Notes: a model not told the origin generated them from the letters alone. Positions 1 to 8,126 are shown, counted from the stretch's first letter. The stretch: 43,279 nucleotides of DNA from Aquirufa sp. (GCA_030833145.1 JAURHT010000004.1:1-43279); one strand, 5' to 3'. A program made the numbers and translations.

Positions 1-1
1 A

Positions 2-838
2 CACCGTATTGGTCGTACAGGTCGTGCAGGAAAGTCTGGTAAGGCATTTACTTTAGTAGTAGGAGCTGAGCGCAATCGTTTGCGTGATATCATGAACTAT
101 ACCAAAGTAAAGATTGATAAAGGAGTGATTCCTACTTTCTCTGACGTAGTAGGTGTGAAAAAGGGTATGTTTATTGATCGGGTAGGTGCTACCATCGCTG
201 AAGGCGGTTTAGAATTATTCGATGATGCTTTACCTAATTTCCAACATGCTGGTTTTACTGTGGAGCAAGTAGTGGCTGCTTTAGTGAAGATGAATATGGG
301 TGTCGTGAAGAACGAGTTCGGTGATGAAAATCTCGAAGGCGATATGGAACGTAGCTCACGTAAATATGGTCGTGATGAACGCGGCGGTGGCGGTGGTCGT
401 TTCGAAAGAGGCGGTGGCGGTGATCGTTGGGGCGGTGGAGACCGTGGCGGAGATCGCCGTGGTGCTGGCCGTTTCGAAAGAGGTGGAGATCGTGGTGGAG
501 ACCGCGGTGGTCGTTTCGAAAGAGGCGGAGATCGTAACTCAGCTCCTCGTGGTCCTCGTGTGGATCGCGATGGTAAGCCTTACAAATCAGACGAAAACAT
601 GGTACGTCTAGTGGTGAACATTGGATTTAACGAAAAAATCTCTCCATCGAACATAGTGGGAGCTTTTGCCGGAGAATCAGGTATTCCAGGAAACGTATTA
701 GGTCAAATTCAAATCGAAAACAAACACACATTTGTGGATGTGCCGAAAGAATATGCGAATGTGGTATTAGATAAAATGAGCGGAGCCCAAATCAAGGGTA
801 AGCGAGTGAATGTCGATATTGCGAAAGCAGACAAATAA
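2..838 (+). CDS. DEAD-box ATP-dependent RNA helicase, C-terminal part (5' end outside window)
   Basis: The reading frame is open from base 2 and starts inside helicase motif VI (HRIGRTGRAG), so the N-terminal RecA-like domain lies upstream of the window. After the end of the second RecA domain (to about base 340) comes a Gly/Arg/Asp-rich linker (about 340-560) with three copies of a GRFERGG-type element. The final part (about 590-830) matches a DbpA/CsdA-type RNA-binding domain, with VRLVVNIGF, an inner NVLGQIQI segment and a basic end. The family unwinds structured RNA in ribosome assembly and cold adaptation, in the cytoplasm. A TTG at 80 is not the start, because conserved helicase motif VI is encoded upstream of it. 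It is a DeaD/CsdA/RhlE-like protein; the exact subfamily cannot be set from this fragment. A strong hairpin terminator follows the stop. Confidence 0.95.
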   Translation, partial: HRIGRTGRAGKSGKAFTLVVGAERNRLRDIMNYTKVKIDKGVIPTFSDVVGVKKGMFIDRVGATIAEGGLELFDDALPNFQHAGFTVEQVVAALVKMNMGVVKNEFGDENLEGDMERSSRKYGRDERGGGGGRFERGGGGDRWGGGDRGGDRRGAGRFERGGDRGGDRGGRFERGGDRNSAPRGPRVDRDGKPYKSDENMVRLVVNIGFNEKISPSNIVGAFAGESGIPGNVLGQIQIENKHTFVDVPKEYANVVLDKMSGAQIKGKRVNVDIAKADK

Positions 839-844
839 TCAAAA

Positions 845-870
845 GGGGCTCACAAGAGCCCCTTTTTTTT
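845..870 (+). terminator. Bidirectional rho-independent terminator
   Basis: A perfect 6-bp stem (GGGGCT 845-850 / AGCCCC 857-862) with a 6-nt loop is followed by eight T. Four A precede it, which gives a short T run on the minus strand. It sits between the helicase stop and the stop of the convergent gene at 869 and can serve both. Confidence 0.85.
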
Positions 871-1240
871 ATGCCATTTTACGTAAATAGAAATGCTGTT
901 TAGGGCAAATGGGTTTTAAAAAGAGAAGCCCAAGGTCAAATAAGTCGACAGTCTGTATAACGGCTGGGTTTGAATTTAATTCATTCCAAGTTTTCTCTTG
1001 GCTGTGCGGTTTCTCAAAAAGAAGGATGGTATTTTGAGGTATTTTGGCAAGATCTACATAAGATTGAATTTCTAGAATCGTACAATCTGAATAACGATTA
1101 GCCATGGCTTCTTTTAATTGAGAATAGCTTAATTGCCCTTTTAAATAGGGATTGAGCAATTCACAAAACAAGGAATAGATGGATGGAGAATGTAATCCGT
1201 GTGCCGTTTGCGCCTTAAAATAGAATTGTAAACGATTCAT
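869..1240 (-). CDS. Shortened methyltransferase-like protein lacking the SAM-binding core
   Basis: A 123-residue protein. Its N-terminus (YFKAQTAHGLHSPSIYSLF) resembles the opening of a Bacteroidota family of about 250-residue class I SAM-dependent methyltransferases that start with a Lys/His-Gly-x-HSP motif. Its C-terminus (VDLFDLGLLFLKPICPKQHF) resembles the end of the same family. The middle, where the glycine-rich SAM loop (LDLGTSLG-like) and acidic motifs should lie, is missing: about 55 N-terminal residues run almost directly into the segment that normally follows the core. Catalysis by the usual mechanism is therefore unlikely. Its ATG overlaps the apaG stop by one base (TAATG on the minus strand), so the two are probably translationally coupled. 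Assignment rests on remembered family motifs; it could be a decayed gene or a small protein with a new role. Confidence 0.7.
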   Translation of the reverse strand: MNRLQFYFKAQTAHGLHSPSIYSLFCELLNPYLKGQLSYSQLKEAMANRYSDCTILEIQSYVDLAKIPQNTILLFEKPHSQEKTWNELNSNPAVIQTVDLFDLGLLFLKPICPKQHFYLRKMA

Positions 1241-1626
1241 TAATTTAAGTGGTATGCGGGAATCAGTTCGAAGGCCGGTATGTCTACTTTAAAGGTAGCC
1301 TGGTTTTCTAGATTAAGAAATACATAATGGCCACTCATTTTACCGATAGATGAGATTAAAGGACAACCAGATGTATAGGTAAACGAATTACCGGGTTCAA
1401 TAATGGGTTGTTGGCCCACAACGCCTAATCCATTTACTGTTTCTTTTGATCCAATTCCATCCACAATCTCCCAAAAACGACTTACTAATTGTCCCGGTTG
1501 ATTACTTAGATTTTTGATTGTAATTTGGTAGGAGAAAAAATGCTTGTAAGGCGGATTTAGCTCAAATTCAGGTAGGTGAGTCGTGTCTACTGAAACTAAG
1601 AATCCGTTTGAATATGCTTCTGTCAT
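1240..1626 (-). CDS. apaG: ApaG domain protein (DUF525)
   Basis: A 128-residue all-beta protein of the ApaG family, usual length about 125-130. Recognisable segments are FFSYQITIKNLS, LVSRFWEIVDGIG, VVGQQPIIEPG, FTYTSGCPL and MSGHYVF. ApaG proteins have an immunoglobulin-like fold; the physiological role is poorly defined, with proposed links to diadenosine tetraphosphate metabolism and polymer binding. The frame is open to 1710, but the ATG at 1626 is chosen because the family begins with a short MTEAYSNGF-like segment and the extension overlaps the divergent ung gene. The ung start codon is only 16 bases away, so the promoter probably lies inside ung. It is followed by the overlapping methyltransferase-like gene. 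Confidence 0.9.
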   Translation of the reverse strand: MTEAYSNGFLVSVDTTHLPEFELNPPYKHFFSYQITIKNLSNQPGQLVSRFWEIVDGIGSKETVNGLGVVGQQPIIEPGNSFTYTSGCPLISSIGKMSGHYVFLNLENQATFKVDIPAFELIPAYHLN

Positions 1627-1642
1627 CCTGTGAATTGGAATA

Positions 1643-2332
1643 ATGAATAATCTTGTTGTAAAATTAGCCGAAACTTTGAATAATGATTGGAAAAGGGTGC
1701 TGAATTCCACTATTTCTTCCTCTTATTTTCAAGACTTAGTGTTGTTTCTAGAAAAGGAGCTTATTGCTTACGATGTATTTCCGCCCATAGATCAGATTTT
1801 TAGCGCTTTCCAACGCTGTAGTTTTGAGCAAACCAAAGTAGTTATTGTAGGCCAAGATCCATACCATGGTACAGGACAAGCGCAAGGTTTATCCTTTTCT
1901 GTGCCCCCTGCTTTCCCTTTGCCACCTTCGCTTCGTAACATTTACAAAGAACTTTATGACGACTTGAAAGTATTTCGAAGTGACGGTGATTTAAGGTCTT
2001 GGGCTGATCAAGGTGTGTTGTTACTGAATGCTGTTTTAACTGTTCGTTCAGGAGAGCCCAATTCACACGCGAAACAAGGATGGGAGGAATTCACTCAAGA
2101 AGTCATCCAGATTTTAAATCAAGAGAAACAAAACGTCGTTTTTGTTTTATGGGGTGCATACGCCCAAAAGCTGTCAAAATTCCTCGATCCTCAACGCCAC
2201 TTCATCATTCAAGCGGCTCATCCATCGCCTTTATCGGCTAATCGAGGTGGATTTTTTAAGACGAAGCCTTTTTCGAAGATCAATGAGTACTTAGTGGGGA
2301 GTGGGCAAAGTCCGATTGAATGGGGTAAATAA
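1643..2332 (+). CDS. ung: Uracil-DNA glycosylase, family 1
   Basis: A 229-residue UDG that removes uracil from DNA as the first step of base excision repair. The water-activating motif GQDPYHG carries the catalytic Asp at about residue 72. LLNAVLTVRSGEPNSHAKQG is the region following the uracil-binding pocket, and HPSPLSANRGGF is the minor-groove intercalation loop with the catalytic His at about 193. Length fits the family (220-230). The ATG at 1643 gives the expected N-terminus ending in NDWKRVL. It is divergent from apaG with a 16-base gap, so its promoter presumably overlaps apaG codons. An AT-rich inverted repeat follows the stop. No missing catalytic residue is seen. Confidence 0.97.
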   Translation: MNNLVVKLAETLNNDWKRVLNSTISSSYFQDLVLFLEKELIAYDVFPPIDQIFSAFQRCSFEQTKVVIVGQDPYHGTGQAQGLSFSVPPAFPLPPSLRNIYKELYDDLKVFRSDGDLRSWADQGVLLLNAVLTVRSGEPNSHAKQGWEEFTQEVIQILNQEKQNVVFVLWGAYAQKLSKFLDPQRHFIIQAAHPSPLSANRGGFFKTKPFSKINEYLVGSGQSPIEWGK

Positions 2333-2338
2333 TGAGAT

Positions 2339-2416
2339 TATAGAGTATAGATAGTATGAATGGTAAATTCTCTATTCTCTATTATCTATACTCTATACTC
2401 TATTATCTATTATCTA
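2339..2416. repeat. AT-rich inverted repeat with degenerate TCTAT-type tandem repeats
   Basis: A 15-base arm at 2339-2353 (TATAGAGTATAGATA) pairs perfectly with 2383-2397 (TATCTATACTCTATA) across a 29-base spacer. The stretch 2370-2416 consists of overlapping CTCTAT / TATCTAT units with irregular spacing. It fills the gap between the convergent ung and DUF4286 genes. It could act as a transcription stop or be an expanding simple repeat; it has no G+C-rich stem. Confidence 0.75.
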
Positions 2417-2710
2417 CACTCTCTTCAACTGACTCGGAAAGTACACATACTGGTTCGCGAATTCCTTTTGGAAAAATCCAGAAACAACTCCTTCGATAAA
2501 CTCCTTGTGTCCTTCTTCGAATTCGGGCAACCAGCATTGTAAGGAGTATCCATTTGAATCAGGCTCTTGGTGTGAACTTATTTCGAATAAATGAATTTGA
2601 TCGATGAAGTCTTGCTTCTCGATTTCTGGCATTATTATGGTTTTTAATGCTCTTAACGCAGTTTCTGTAATGCTGGGTTCAATAAAGAGCGATATGTTGT
2701 ATTGGATCAT
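2414..2710 (-). CDS. DUF4286 family protein
   Basis: A 98-residue protein that matches the Bacteroidota DUF4286 pattern: an N-terminal MIQYNISLFIEPSI beta strand, a helix ending in IIMPEI, and a strand with GYSLQCWLP near residues 53-61. The fold is expected to be a small ferredoxin-like alpha/beta domain, and the function is unknown. Its ATG overlaps the stop of the upstream FAD/Fe-S dehydrogenase by four bases (ATGA), which suggests co-translation with that enzyme. The 3' end lies in the AT-rich repeat region. No signal peptide or membrane segment is visible. Confidence 0.8.
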   Translation of the reverse strand: MIQYNISLFIEPSITETALRALKTIIMPEIEKQDFIDQIHLFEISSHQEPDSNGYSLQCWLPEFEEGHKEFIEGVVSGFFQKEFANQYVYFPSQLKRV

Positions 2711-5649
2711 TTGAGTGCTTTGAATAAAATTTCTGCCGTGTGGAAACCTGTTTGTTCAATACCATCTTTGATTTGGTGTCTACAGGATGTTCCATTGCTG
2801 GCGATGATGCTTTTGATGGGTTTATTTAATAAGCGAGGGAAAAGTACCAGATTCGCGATTTGCTGAGAAATTTTATAGTGTTTTTTTTCATAGCCAAAAG
2901 ATCCTGCCATTCCGCAGCATCCCGTAGGTAATAATTCTACTTCGTACTGAGTGGGAATCGTTAATGCGATTCGGGTAGATGTCAATCCGGCGATTGATTT
3001 TTGGTGGCAATGGCCGTGTAAGAGGATTTTTTGCTGTTTGCCGTGAAAAGAATCGGAAGTTATTCTTCCTGCTTTGAATTCACGTGCGATAAATTCGTCG
3101 ATTAAGAGGCAATTCGGTTTTAATTGTTCCGCTTTTTCGCGTTTATCAGTATCAACAAGAGAAGGGATTTCATCTCTGAAGGTTAATAGGGCGCTTGGTT
3201 CAATTCCAATCAAAGGTTGGTCAATCGAAATGAGATCTGCTAATTGGTCTACATTAGCATTGGCTAACGCTTTAGCTTCGATTAACATTCCTTTGGAAAT
3301 AAAACTTCTACCGGTGACAATTCCTTTCGGAATTTGAACCCCGTAGCCTAATTGATTTAATAATTTAACGGTCTTTTGGCCTAAAGGAACCTCATTGTGA
3401 TTCGTGAATTCATCTGCTAAGAGATAGATAAATCCCTTCTCGTAGTTCTCTTGTGGGTTTTTTTGCGCATAACGATCAAACCATTTTTCTAAGCTGGTGA
3501 ATTGAACGGTAGGTAGACTTCGCTCGATGGAGAAGCCCATAGCTAATTTCACTAGGCTAGACGTGAGCGGGAATTCAACGATAAAATTGTACAAAGGAGC
3601 TATATAGCTGGCGAAACGTTGCAAAGTAGGGAAGTGCCCGATGAGTTTAGTTCGCAAGGGTACTCCATTTTTCAAATAAGACTGTTGTAGTGTTTCAGCC
3701 TTTAATTTCCCCATGTCCACGCCGGAAGGGCATTCCGTTTGGCAACCTTTGCAAGATAAACATAAGTCTAAAATCTCGTGCAAATCTGGATTGCTGAATG
3801 TTTCCTCTTTAGGTGAACTTAGGAGTTGTCTGAGCATATTAGCTCTTGCTCGGGTAGAATCTTTTTCTTGCAAAGTGGCCATATAACTTGGGCACATGGT
3901 GCCACCGCTTAAAGCTGTCTTCTTGCAATCTCCGGAACCAGAGCATTTTTCAGCAAGACCTAAGGGGTTTCTCCAAACCCCATAATCAAAGAAATAGGTC
4001 GGTTCTTCTGCTTTTTTATCGGTAAAACGGAAGGCTGTGTCCATTGGTGGACTATCTGTTATTTTACCCGGATTAAAGAGATTTTGGGGGTCAAATACGT
4101 GTTTAATCTCTTTGAAAAGGCTATATACTTCCTTTCCCATCAATTCAGGAATGAATTCACCGCGCAAACGGCCATCCCCGTGTTCGCCACTTAATGAGCC
4201 TTTGTATTTTTTTAGTATTTCCACCGTTTCGGTCAATAATTGACGGAAAATAGAAACACCTTCAGGGCTCTTTAGGTTAATAAATGGCTCTATATGCAAT
4301 TCTCCTGCTCCTGCGTGCGCATAATAAGCAGCATTCGTATGGTACTTCACGAGTAATGCTTGTATTTCAGCTACATAAGCCGGTAAATCCAATGGATCTA
4401 CTGCACAGTCTTCGATCAAATTGACGGGTTGCGTATCTCCCTCAAGGTTACGGATTAATCCTAGACCGGCTTTTCGGATGTCCCAACCTTTGGTAATATC
4501 CTGACCAAATAAGGTAGGGTAGGCATAACCTAATCGTTGTGCCTGTAGTTGCTTGATAAACCCAGAAACCTGATTTTCCAAAGTAGCCCGATCCGCCGAA
4601 CGGAATTCCACCATTAAAATGGCCGCCGGCTTACCTTCAATAAAATCGCGGTCTTTTTCGAAATTTGGATGAGCCTCCGTAAACGAAAGTATGTAATCAT
4701 CCACTAATTCAGAGGCTAAAATCGGTTGTTTTAGTGCCTCAATATTCACCTGTAATGCTTCTTGTAGGCTTTGGCAATGAATACAAACAAGGGCCACTTC
4801 TGGCTCAGGTAGATCCAATAGATTCAATTTCATGGCATGCACAACCGCCAATGTCCCCTCTGATCCGGCAATTAACTTGGAAAGATTGAATGGTTCACCG
4901 TCCGGATTAAAAGGTTGCATATCCAATAAGGCATCTAATGCATAGCCCGTATTTCTACGTTTGATGGACTTTTTAGGAAACTTCTCCCGAATTAAAGTTT
5001 GAATTTCCGGGTTATTAAGCATCCGGTGAATCTCGCGATAAATCTTTCCTTCTAAATTTTGAAGGGTAGTCTTGTGATAGAATTCCTCGCGCGTCAATGG
5101 ATGCGTGTGAATCTCGGTGCCATCGGATAAAAAGGCACGTGTTTCCAAAATATGATCCCGCACGGAACCCCAAACAATACTATGCAATCCACAGCTATTA
5201 TTGCCCAGCATTCCACCTAAAAGGGCTCGATTTGCCGTTGAAGTTTCCGGGCCAAAAAATAAATCAGCTGTCGCTAAATGTTTGTTCAAATCATCTCTAA
5301 CGATTCCTGGTTCGATCCAAACCGATTTCTCTTTTCTATTTAGTGAAATGACTTTTCCTAAAGCAGAAGAAATTTCCATGACGATACCATCACCTACCAC
5401 CTGGCCTGCTAATGAGGTCCCAGCTCCTCTTGGAATTAATCCCGTCTTTGCTTGAGAGGCAAATTGAATCAGGCGTTTGATGTCTTTTATGGAGGCGGGA
5501 ATCGCTACTGCCGCTGGTTTAACTTGGTACACAGAGGCGTCAGTCGCATAAATATGCTTCGCAATTTGCGAGTTTTGGCTCTCGTCAAAATACAATTGAC
5601 CCTCAAAATGGTCCTTCAACAAACGTACTTCGTAATTGCTCCAGCTCAT
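2707..5649 (-). CDS. FAD-linked oxidase / Fe-S dehydrogenase, YdiJ (D-2-hydroxyacid dehydrogenase) type
   Basis: A 980-residue fusion. The N-terminal FAD_binding_4 (PCMH) domain shows PRGAGTSLAGQ at residues 73-83 and GGMLGNNSCG near 150. It is followed by the FAD-oxidase C-terminal domain (SGEHGDGRLRGEF near 490). Two 4Fe-4S segments come next: CSGSGDCKK with MCPSY (about 565-590) and CLSCKGCQTECPSGVD (about 630). The C-terminal CCG domain has HGHCHQKS and TGCCGMAGSFGYE (near 905). This order and length match the YdiJ/GlcDF-like membrane-associated dehydrogenases that oxidise D-2-hydroxyacids such as D-2-hydroxyglutarate or D-lactate. Substrate cannot be fixed from sequence. ATG at 5649 is well placed. 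The downstream DUF4286 gene overlaps the stop. Confidence 0.93.
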   Translation of the reverse strand: MSWSNYEVRLLKDHFEGQLYFDESQNSQIAKHIYATDASVYQVKPAAVAIPASIKDIKRLIQFASQAKTGLIPRGAGTSLAGQVVGDGIVMEISSALGKVISLNRKEKSVWIEPGIVRDDLNKHLATADLFFGPETSTANRALLGGMLGNNSCGLHSIVWGSVRDHILETRAFLSDGTEIHTHPLTREEFYHKTTLQNLEGKIYREIHRMLNNPEIQTLIREKFPKKSIKRRNTGYALDALLDMQPFNPDGEPFNLSKLIAGSEGTLAVVHAMKLNLLDLPEPEVALVCIHCQSLQEALQVNIEALKQPILASELVDDYILSFTEAHPNFEKDRDFIEGKPAAILMVEFRSADRATLENQVSGFIKQLQAQRLGYAYPTLFGQDITKGWDIRKAGLGLIRNLEGDTQPVNLIEDCAVDPLDLPAYVAEIQALLVKYHTNAAYYAHAGAGELHIEPFINLKSPEGVSIFRQLLTETVEILKKYKGSLSGEHGDGRLRGEFIPELMGKEVYSLFKEIKHVFDPQNLFNPGKITDSPPMDTAFRFTDKKAEEPTYFFDYGVWRNPLGLAEKCSGSGDCKKTALSGGTMCPSYMATLQEKDSTRARANMLRQLLSSPKEETFSNPDLHEILDLCLSCKGCQTECPSGVDMGKLKAETLQQSYLKNGVPLRTKLIGHFPTLQRFASYIAPLYNFIVEFPLTSSLVKLAMGFSIERSLPTVQFTSLEKWFDRYAQKNPQENYEKGFIYLLADEFTNHNEVPLGQKTVKLLNQLGYGVQIPKGIVTGRSFISKGMLIEAKALANANVDQLADLISIDQPLIGIEPSALLTFRDEIPSLVDTDKREKAEQLKPNCLLIDEFIAREFKAGRITSDSFHGKQQKILLHGHCHQKSIAGLTSTRIALTIPTQYEVELLPTGCCGMAGSFGYEKKHYKISQQIANLVLFPRLLNKPIKSIIASNGTSCRHQIKDGIEQTGFHTAEILFKALK

Positions 5650-5761
5650 AATTCCAAAAGGAAAAGTGAAATTACAAAATCCAATCTTACCTTCATATTG
5701 CCATTCAAAGTTTATACGCTCTGTTCATAAAAAGGAAGCGTATTTCTAGGGATTAATTTTC

Positions 5762-5769
5762 TAAATTTG
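5762..5769 (+). promoter_or_regulatory. Candidate -7 box (TAnnTTTG) for the permease gene
   Basis: TAAATTTG matches the Bacteroidota -7 consensus exactly and lies 17 bases before the permease ATG, which implies a very short leader. No convincing TTTG -33 element was seen at the right spacing. The rest of the 5650-5786 gap shows nothing recognisable. Confidence 0.4.
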
Positions 5770-5786
5770 AATTCTAGCAAAATCCT

Positions 5787-7022
5787 ATGAAGTTTTTAAT
5801 CCAAGTTTACGAGAGTTTGATCTTTGCCTACCAAGCATTGCGTTCCAATATCATGCGGACGACCTTATCCCTTTTAGGTGTAAGTGTGGGGATTTTTGCC
5901 ATTGTAGCCGTTTTTACGGCCGTGGATTCATTAAATAAAAACATTCGTTCTGAGATTGATTCTTTTGCCGGTTCAGGAGTATTGTACGTGGGGAAATGGC
6001 CTTGGATTATGCAGAATAACTACCCTTGGTGGAAATACTTGAATCGTCCCGAGATGAAATATACTGAGTTTCAATTCCTGAAAGACAATTTGAAGTCAGC
6101 GAAAGCTATTGCGATTATTGATAATGGCCGTTCAGCTTCTGCGACGAAGGGAAGTTCTAGTATGGATGTGAATATGACTGGTGCGAGTTATGATTATAAC
6201 CAGATTACGAGTGTTCCTGTTCAGTTTGGGCGTTATTTCTTACCCATTGAGGCTGAGAATGCGTTGAACGTGGTTATTATAGGGGCCAAAGTCTCGGAAA
6301 ATCTACAAGCTACCGTAGGTGATCAAATCAAGTTAAACGGAATCAAATTTCAAGTGATTGGTATCATTGAGAAAAAGGGAAATGATATATTGAGTTTTGG
6401 AGGAACACCAGATGAAAAAGCATTTATTCCTTATTCTACTTTTTCAGCTGTATTCCAAAAGGATAAACCAGCACCAGACATTGCCATCAAGGCAATGGAT
6501 GATGATTTAGGTCAAGAGAATCTAGAAGGGGAGGTTACTGGTTTAATGCGTTCATTGCGTTCAATTAAGCCTAAACAAGAGAGTAATTTTGCCGTAAATC
6601 GCTTAGATGGCTTGAATCAATTTTTTGATGGAATCTTCGCAGCATTAAATGTAGCGGGTGCCTTAATCGCAGGATTCTCTTTACTCGTGGGTGGTTTCGG
6701 TATTGCTAATATTATGTTCGTTTCTGTAAAAGAACGCACTAATATTATTGGAATTCAAAAGTCTTTAGGAGCTAAAAATTATTTCATCCTATTCCAGTTT
6801 CTTTTTGAAGCAGTGTTCTTGAGTTTGATTGGTGGATTAGTGGGAATTGGACTGGTCGTCTTACTCACCTTGATTCCGCAAGATGCTTTGCCACTGGTGC
6901 TATCAATGAAGAATATCGTGACGGGATTATTTATCTCCAGTTTTATCGGAATCTTATCGGGAATTATACCGGCTTGGGTAGCCGCTAAGATGGACCCGGT
7001 GATTGCGATTCGATCGAAATAA
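5787..7022 (+). CDS. ABC transporter permease, MacB/FtsX type
   Basis: A 411-residue inner-membrane protein. A cytoplasmic start leads into a first membrane helix (about 22-46, LSLLGVSVGIFAIVAVF), followed by a MacB-type periplasmic core domain (about 50-270). Three C-terminal helices come from the FtsX domain (about 285-310, 335-360, 378-402), with the family GFGIANIMFVSVKERTNIIG signature. Such permeases work with a separate ATPase in lipoprotein, peptide or macrolide export. No ATP-binding gene lies next to it, so the partner must be encoded elsewhere. The gene stands alone between a minus-strand dehydrogenase and convergent mdh, with its own candidate promoter and a terminator. The transported substrate is unknown. 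Confidence 0.9.
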   Translation: MKFLIQVYESLIFAYQALRSNIMRTTLSLLGVSVGIFAIVAVFTAVDSLNKNIRSEIDSFAGSGVLYVGKWPWIMQNNYPWWKYLNRPEMKYTEFQFLKDNLKSAKAIAIIDNGRSASATKGSSSMDVNMTGASYDYNQITSVPVQFGRYFLPIEAENALNVVIIGAKVSENLQATVGDQIKLNGIKFQVIGIIEKKGNDILSFGGTPDEKAFIPYSTFSAVFQKDKPAPDIAIKAMDDDLGQENLEGEVTGLMRSLRSIKPKQESNFAVNRLDGLNQFFDGIFAALNVAGALIAGFSLLVGGFGIANIMFVSVKERTNIIGIQKSLGAKNYFILFQFLFEAVFLSLIGGLVGIGLVVLLTLIPQDALPLVLSMKNIVTGLFISSFIGILSGIIPAWVAAKMDPVIAIRSK

Positions 7023-7049
7023 TTGCTATCAATTCAATGAAATAAAAAA

Positions 7050-7075
7050 GCCTCTCCTAAGCAAATAGGAGAGGC
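7050..7075. terminator. Bidirectional rho-independent terminator
   Basis: A 9-bp perfect stem, GCCTCTCCT (7050-7058) and AGGAGAGGC (7067-7075), is flanked by six A on the left and TTTT on the right. It sits between the convergent permease and mdh genes and can serve both strands. Confidence 0.88.
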
Positions 7076-7093
7076 TTTTAACTTACTGGGTAA

Positions 7094-8029
7094 TTATAGA
7101 GACAAGGTATCTAATACCGAGTTCATATTGCGAACTGCATCAGCTGATTTGTTGAAAGCAGCTTGCTCATCAGCAGTTAATTTATAATCAACGATTTTCT
7201 CCCAACCATTCTTGCCTAATACGACAGGAACGCCTAAGCAGATATCTTTTTGGCCATATTCTCCGTCAAGAGATACGCAACAAGCCATAATTTTCTTTTC
7301 ATCACGAACGATAGCTTCTACTAAAGCCGCTCCAGCAGCACCAGGTGCATACCAAGCAGACGTTCCTAATAAGCCTGTCAAAGTAGCTCCACCTACCATC
7401 GTATCAGCCACCACTTTATCTAAAGTCGTGTCATCTAGGAATTGAGAAACAGGAACACCGTTGTAAGTCGCTAAACGCTTCAATGGAATCATCGTTGTAT
7501 CTCCGTGGCCACCGATAACAGTACCTGAGATATCATTGATGGATACATCCATTGCTTTCGCTAAATAGCATTTAAAACGTGCTGAGTCTAACGTACCACC
7601 CATACCAATGATGCGGTGCTTGTCTAATCCAGCGACAGATTTAGCTAAATACGTCATCGTATCCATCGGGTTAGAGATGATCACGATAATCGGGTTTTTC
7701 GAATATTTTAAGATGTTTTCTACCACACTTTTCACGATTCCAGCATTCACCCCGATCAACTCTTCACGAGTCATACCTGGCTTACGAGGAAGTCCTGAAG
7801 TAATTACCACTACATCTGAGTTAGCTGTCTTTGTGTAATCATTCGTAGAACCGATTAAAGTTGTATCAAAACCTAACAAGCTAGCTGTTTGATACATATC
7901 TAATGTTTTACCTTCAGCGATACCTTCTTTGATATCTAATAAAACTAATTCATCTGCCAATTCTTTTCTGGCAATGTTGTCAGCACAAGTTGCTCCTACA
8001 GCACCTGCTCCTACTACTGTGATTTTCAT
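7094..8029 (-). CDS. mdh: Malate dehydrogenase (LDH-like type)
   Basis: A 311-residue NAD-dependent malate dehydrogenase converting malate to oxaloacetate in the TCA cycle. The N-terminal nucleotide loop is VGAGAVGATCADNI. The active-site loop GLPRKPGMTREEL carries the substrate-binding arginines; Arg rather than Gln at the loop favours malate over lactate. NPMDTMTYLA, GMGGTLDSARFK and the catalytic His in GGHGDTTMIPL follow. Length is normal for the tetrameric LDH-like MDH group (about 310). The gene is monocistronic: it ends at a bidirectional terminator and has a TATTTTTG box upstream. Confidence 0.97.
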   Translation of the reverse strand: MKITVVGAGAVGATCADNIARKELADELVLLDIKEGIAEGKTLDMYQTASLLGFDTTLIGSTNDYTKTANSDVVVITSGLPRKPGMTREELIGVNAGIVKSVVENILKYSKNPIIVIISNPMDTMTYLAKSVAGLDKHRIIGMGGTLDSARFKCYLAKAMDVSINDISGTVIGGHGDTTMIPLKRLATYNGVPVSQFLDDTTLDKVVADTMVGGATLTGLLGTSAWYAPGAAGAALVEAIVRDEKKIMACCVSLDGEYGQKDICLGVPVVLGKNGWEKIVDYKLTADEQAAFNKSADAVRNMNSVLDTLSL

Positions 8030-8067
8030 TGTTATAATTTTTGGTAAGAATGATTCAAAAAACGATA

Positions 8068-8075
8068 CAAAAATA
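8068..8075 (-). promoter_or_regulatory. Candidate -7 box for mdh
   Basis: The minus strand reads TATTTTTG, an exact TAnnTTTG match, about 38 bases before the mdh ATG. No matching -33 TTTG at the usual spacing was found. The divergent DUF1232 gene has a weaker box (TATATTTA, 8100-8107). Confidence 0.4.
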
Positions 8076-8126
8076 CGACAAATCCTTAAATGATTTCATT
8101 ATATTTAAGCATTAATCGAAATTATT

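Noticed and set aside
321..611. Second open frame across the helicase RGG region
   Set aside because: It is a side effect of the low-complexity Gly/Arg codons; the helicase frame carries conserved domains on both sides.
2370..2416. Short repeats that might suggest a CRISPR array
   Set aside because: Units are only 5-7 bases, irregular, and have no unique spacers; no cas gene is nearby.
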